Source of the DNA: Isoetes taiwanensis
Taxonomy: Eukaryota; Streptophyta; Lycopodiopsida; Isoetales; Isoetaceae
Direction: 5' to 3'
Assembly: GCA_021234155.1 (NCBI GenBank)
Contig: JAJEKV010000327.1
Coordinates: forward strand, 250,001-314,000
DNA length: 64,000 nucleotides
Below are positions 60,475 through 64,000 of the stretch, in pieces (positions within the stretch are counted from its first letter, which is position 1; each line of letters starts with the position of its first letter). The notes below the pieces were generated by a model that worked only from the letters and a program-made list of their open reading frames with translations, was not told where the DNA came from and searched no databases. Position numbers and translations under genes: made by a program.

Positions 60475-61540
60475 TCAAGATAGAGCATATTGTTGCCGCA
60501 GGTGGGTTATGTTATCAATGAAGGGCTCTTTGAAAATAGTCTTCGCAGTGATATCATTGACTTCACAACTGAGCTGCAGGCATTCCTGTTCGTTGACTGT
60601 GCCAGATAACACTCGGCAATTCCGTTGAAGATAAATCTTTGACATTTGCTCTTGGGACTTTGTCGTCTTTAAGTCTTCTACATACAAGCTGAGCAGCCAT
60701 AACTGAATGATTGCCATTCACTATATAATAGTGCATCCCCATGAGGTCATCCTCGGTTTTCCAAGCGACCAGTTTGTTTGTGAGGGGATTGAATGGAATC
60801 ACATCAGCGGGAGTGAACACTGGATGTGGGTCTCTCTGAAAGGACTCCACTAACGTTTTGACGTGCTCCATATTCCTTGATCTAGATGTCAGATTTGCTG
60901 GCCCTTGATATAGTTTGAACACGTCTATTTTTTTTATAAATGTGACACCCAGAGGAAACAGATGCCGGTGGTCGTAATTTTTTTGCAGTGTATTCTCTGC
61001 CATCTTTTACTCTTCTGACCTTTCCACCTTAAGATTTGCAAAGCCCCTCAAGATTTCTTGTGGGCCTTTGATGTCAGCTTCTTCAAAGCTGTTGTACGAC
61101 GGCAGCGCCCAGCCTTGCTTCTTCGCCGAACCAGCTACATTTGCAATGCTAGCAGACATTACAGTGGGATCATAAAACTTCCAGTCCACATAGTAGACAA
61201 TTATTCTCTGCTGCAAAGTATCCTCACAGACCACCCGGATCCAATCCTCGCGACCGCCCTTGACAACCATCTTCATGTTGACCAAGATACCTGGCTGGTA
61301 AATTCCAGCTGTTTTTGGGTCTATCTCCCTTATAAGGAGGCAGAGCTCTCTTCTGCAGTCTCCTTTCAAGCCTGTAGCAGTAGAGGGGCTCACCCGCATT
61401 ACTTCCATGCACCGATTCGCCTCACAAGATGATAGTCCGTTCGATTGAAATTGTGTTTCCAAGACGTAACATAGCCGCAACCAAGGGGCATCAAGAATAA
61501 AGAGGCATCGGTAAATGGTTTTAACAAGCGTGCATAACAA
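60475..61540 (-). pseudogene. N-terminal and ParB-like half of a ParB-methylase fusion
   Basis: An unrecognised N-terminal domain (61540-61007, about 177 codons, with REIDPKTAGIYQPGILVNMKM) is followed, after one in-frame TAA (61007-61009), by a 146-codon frame. That frame has the ParB/sulfiredoxin-fold layout: SRNMEHVKTLVESFQRDPHPVFTPADVIPF and then HYYIVNGNHSVMAAQ at residues 91-105, the counterpart of the G-x-H-R-x-x-A motif. The frame then shifts by one and continues as QEQMSKIYLQRNCRVLSGT...FKEPFIDNITHLRQQYA to 60475. Bacterial and phage proteins join ParB-like domains to N6/N4 methylases in this order, and I recall relatives in mosses and ferns. Function in plants is unknown. An upstream exon is possible. 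Confidence 0.6.
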
Positions 61541-61554
61541 TCAGTTGTGGTAGG

Positions 61555-62307
61555 CAAATGGCGCCATTTGCATCCGAGTCCAGTGCATAAGCACATGGAG
61601 GCGGTTCATATGCCAGAGGCCTCCACCCAGTTCAAACCCCTCCCCTTCGCAATATTCGAGGAAGATGGTTCGAAGGAGTGGCTCGGACTGGGAGGCAGAC
61701 CAGATGACTAAGCAAATGGCGCCATGGCGCCATTTGCATCCGAGTTCAGTGCATAAGCAAATGGAAGCAGTTCGAATGCATTTCCCTGCGTTTGGTCGCA
61801 GAGGCCTCATTTAGCCTCGAGCCCCTCCCCTTCCAAATATTCGCGGAAGATGGTTGGAAGGAGAGTGGCTCTGACTGGGTCGAGGCACCTGCGATTTGTA
61901 GGAGAATACATATGCGAATGACTCCATTAGTGTTAATGGATCGACTGGAGATAAAAATGGCGCCATGGCGCCATTTGCCAACAACAAGTCCCAAATGTAT
62001 GCTAATAGACATCAAATAGCGCCATGGCGCCATTTGCCAACAACAAGGCCCTATGGTAAGCTAAAAGACATCAAATGGCGGCGCCATTTGCCAACAACAA
62101 GGCCCTATGGTAAGCTAATAGACATCAAATGGCGCCATGGCGTCATTTGGTAGCAACAAGACCATATAGTAAGCTACCAGGCATCCTAAAGTAAGCTAAG
62201 ACTCCTAAAGTGCACTCAGGCATCCAAATGGCGCCATGGCGCCATTTGTCAACTATAAGACCCTAAACTGGTTACCAGGCATCTAAATAGCGCGGTGGCG
62301 CTATTTA
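61555..62307. repeat. Array of GGCGCC palindromes with ~60-bp and ~168-bp repeats
   Basis: Palindromes lie at 61555-61570, 61712-61737 (26 bp, perfect), 61955-61976 (22 bp, perfect), 62014-62035, 62072-62090, 62126-62149, 62225-62248 (24 bp, perfect) and 62284-62307. The core is ATGGCGCCATGGCGCCAT. The first two sit in a roughly 168-bp tandem duplication (about 61562-61890, sharing CATTTGCATCCGAGT and CAGTGCATAAGC). Those at 61955-62150 are spaced about 60 bp apart with a shared GCCAACAACAAG...AGACATC linker. Confidence 0.93.
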
Positions 62308-63571
62308 GCCCAAACAAAACAATGCAAGTAGATGACATACCGTGCCCTTTGAGGTGCGCTTAGTCCGCGTCTCTACATTCGAGAAGCCCTTAATTGTCGA
62401 TTTCCATTTTGAGCGCCTTGAATTTGGTCCGAAAACTGGTGTGTATCTAGATGTGTTGAGGCGCTGAACTGTGGGGAAATGGCGCCAGAAAATACTAAAA
62501 ACAAAGGACTCAGAAGGGTTGCTTTAGGCACTGGGCGCCAGCGCCTTTCTGGCTTAGGGGCTGGCGCCGGGCGGCTAAGGTCGAGGCGCTTAGGAGCCGG
62601 AATCAAAACGAAAAACCCGAATGAGAAGCTTCAGAAAAACAATTAGGCATAATAAACTTTTAGCGCCGGGTTGCCGCTATACCACAAAGCGCCAACTAGG
62701 GGCCCGTGGTCGCCCAGCGCCCATGCCCGCCCCAACCACCCATGCCCGTCCATGCACGTGGTGGTCCAGGCGCCCATGCCCGCCCATGCCCGCGGGCGAT
62801 CCAGCGCCCATGCCATGCCCATGCATGCGTGGCGGTCCAGGCGCCTATGCCCGCCACAATTTGAATTTTGAAATTGAATATTTCCGCCCCTACTTTCGCT
62901 TTGCCCAAATTTGAACATAAAATTCAAAATTCCCGCCCATGAAATAAACATAAAGTCAAAATTCCGCCAGTAAATTGAAATTTGATTTGCCTTTGTCCAA
63001 ATTTGAATCGTCAGCTTTTAAAATTGTACTTTGCATTTAAAGCTCCCTCTTTTCGCCGTGCTCCCACTTAATGCGACCATGCCGCAGCCGCAGGACGTTT
63101 TAGAGTGCCGCGGTTCGAGCGCTTTTCGAATCCGCTGTTCGTCTCAATTGCCGGCTTCGCATAAAGCGCTTCTTTTCTTAGGGCATAGGCGAAACTTTGC
63201 AAAGGCGCATCGTCTTTGTCGGGCGCTTTCTTCTTAGCTCCACGAAATCCGGTGATTCTTTGGCTTTCTTCTTGGCGCTTTCTTCTTGGCAAATCCTTCT
63301 TGGCGCTTTCTTCTTGGTGAATCCTTGGCGCTTTCTTCTTGGCGAACTCTTCTTGGCGCATTCTTTTGCGAATATATCTGCTGGGATCAGCTTGATTTTC
63401 CTGTTCCATCCACTGCTCCAGGACATACCACTATGGATCTATCTAATATCAAGTAAGTCCACTGTTTCGGGTATGCATTCTGTTCTATTGCTGCCATGTG
63501 TATAGCGTGTTCAAATGCTGATATGAATGCTGCTAGGAAACTAAGAACCTTGGTTTCAATTGCAAAGTTGG
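62308..63571. other. GC-rich patch with minisatellites
   Basis: 62450-62860 is much more GC-rich than the rest of the window, with GGCGCC and (G)CGCCCATGCC strings repeated. At 63250-63365 a TTCTTCTTGGCGC phrase recurs six or so times, which explains the Arg/Lys-rich minus frame across it. A minus frame at 62606-62373 is unrecognised. It could be a promoter region for the minus-strand gene, but that is only position-based. Confidence 0.45.
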
Positions 63572-63657
63572 CATGGGGTGCCCATGTTATGCATGCCTGC
63601 TCTTATTGACACATATACAGCAATGGGAGCAAGAATGCATAACATAGGCACCTCGTG
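63572..63657. ncRNA. 86-nt MIRNA-like hairpin (candidate)
   Basis: 63572-63608 pairs with 63621-63657 without bulges: 37-nt arms, three mismatches (63583, 63595 and 63597 on the left arm) and about four G:U pairs, with a 12-nt loop. The arm sequence does not match plant miRNA families that I know. It may instead be a remnant of a fold-back element like the one that follows. Confidence 0.3.
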
Positions 63658-63708
63658 TAGATTTTGTGATGGAGCTAAGCCAAATCGCCCCATGTGACCA
63701 ACTTGGAT

Positions 63709-63985
63709 CAAATGGCGCCAGGGCGCCATTCTATTCCAAATACACCCTTAAAATGGTGTGTTGGTCTTAATGGCGCCATAGCGCTATACGGTTGAAAATA
63801 GTGCACGGCTGAAATGTAAATTTGGAGCCAAATGGAGCCATGGCGCCATTTGGTCGAAATGGTGCACTTGGATCAAATGGCGCCATGGCGCCATTTGTTC
63901 CAAATTCACACCTATGGATGTGCCATAGGTGTGAATTTGGATCAAATGGCGCCAAGTGCACCGTTTCGACCAATGGCTCCAAATT
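63709..63985. repeat. Second palindrome array forming a long fold-back
   Basis: GGCGCC palindromes at 63709-63730, 63769-63787, 63829-63852 and 63874-63897, with a half-site at 63943-63954. 63886-63917 pairs with 63923-63954 (32-nt arms, one mismatch, 5-nt loop). Beyond that, 63955-63985 pairs with sequence near 63816-63870 after gaps. Together this is an imperfect inverted repeat of roughly 170 bp. Confidence 0.9.
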
Positions 63986-64000
63986 TAGACCAAAATTTAT

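Noticed and set aside
61555-62307. CRISPR-like array
   Set aside because: Repeats are long palindromes with near-identical linkers, not unique spacers, and the genome is a plant.
63068-63426. Lys/Arg/Glu-rich minus-strand protein
   Set aside because: Generated by the TTCTTCTTGGCGC minisatellite.

Overview
This is nuclear DNA of a land plant. Plant Ty1/copia, Ty3/gypsy and L1-type LINE retrotransposons, tRNA-derived SINE-like repeats, long microsatellites and long AT-rich spacers dominate it, and only two loci at the right end look host-like. One of them is an OBERON-type PHD-finger gene, which is specific to land plants. I lean towards a seed-free plant with a large genome (fern, lycophyte or moss) because of the LINE types and the ParB/methylase-like gene, but that is an inference.

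Layout. 1-11 kb: direct repeats carrying (TTC)n, copies of a dispersed repeat (called family R here) and a decayed LINE. 11.3-20.5 kb: two LINE copies that share a long CTTTTT-type tract, followed by a plus-strand copia fragment (RT, RNase H and 3' LTR). 22.2-29.2 kb: a tandem array of about 330-bp units split by a 5.9-kb pyrimidine-rich block that has higher-order repeat structure. 30.5-31.5 kb: a copia 5' LTR, primer-binding site and broken gag. 36.1-42.3 kb: a complete minus-strand copia element with 721-bp LTRs, a CTCCC target-site duplication and a LINE inserted in its pol. 42.3-48.4 kb: gypsy fragments on both strands, including an LTR end with primer-binding site. 48.4-50 kb: SINE-like units and tandem repeats.

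50-64 kb is mostly non-coding, but holds an OBERON-like PHD gene (minus, 55.2-56.6 kb) and, upstream of it on the same strand, a gene (58.7-61.5 kb) with a ParB/sulfiredoxin-like motif followed by motifs of an N6/N4-type DNA methylase. Both are interrupted by stops or frame changes. The methylase-like locus is followed by arrays of near-perfect palindromes built on GGCGCCATGGCGCC, a 37-nt-arm hairpin and a long fold-back repeat.

I found no rRNA gene, CRISPR array or bacterial operon. Nearly all coding sequence here is broken, so it reads as remnants, not working pathways. The main candidate for something unusual is the eukaryotic ParB-methylase-like fusion together with the palindrome arrays beside it.
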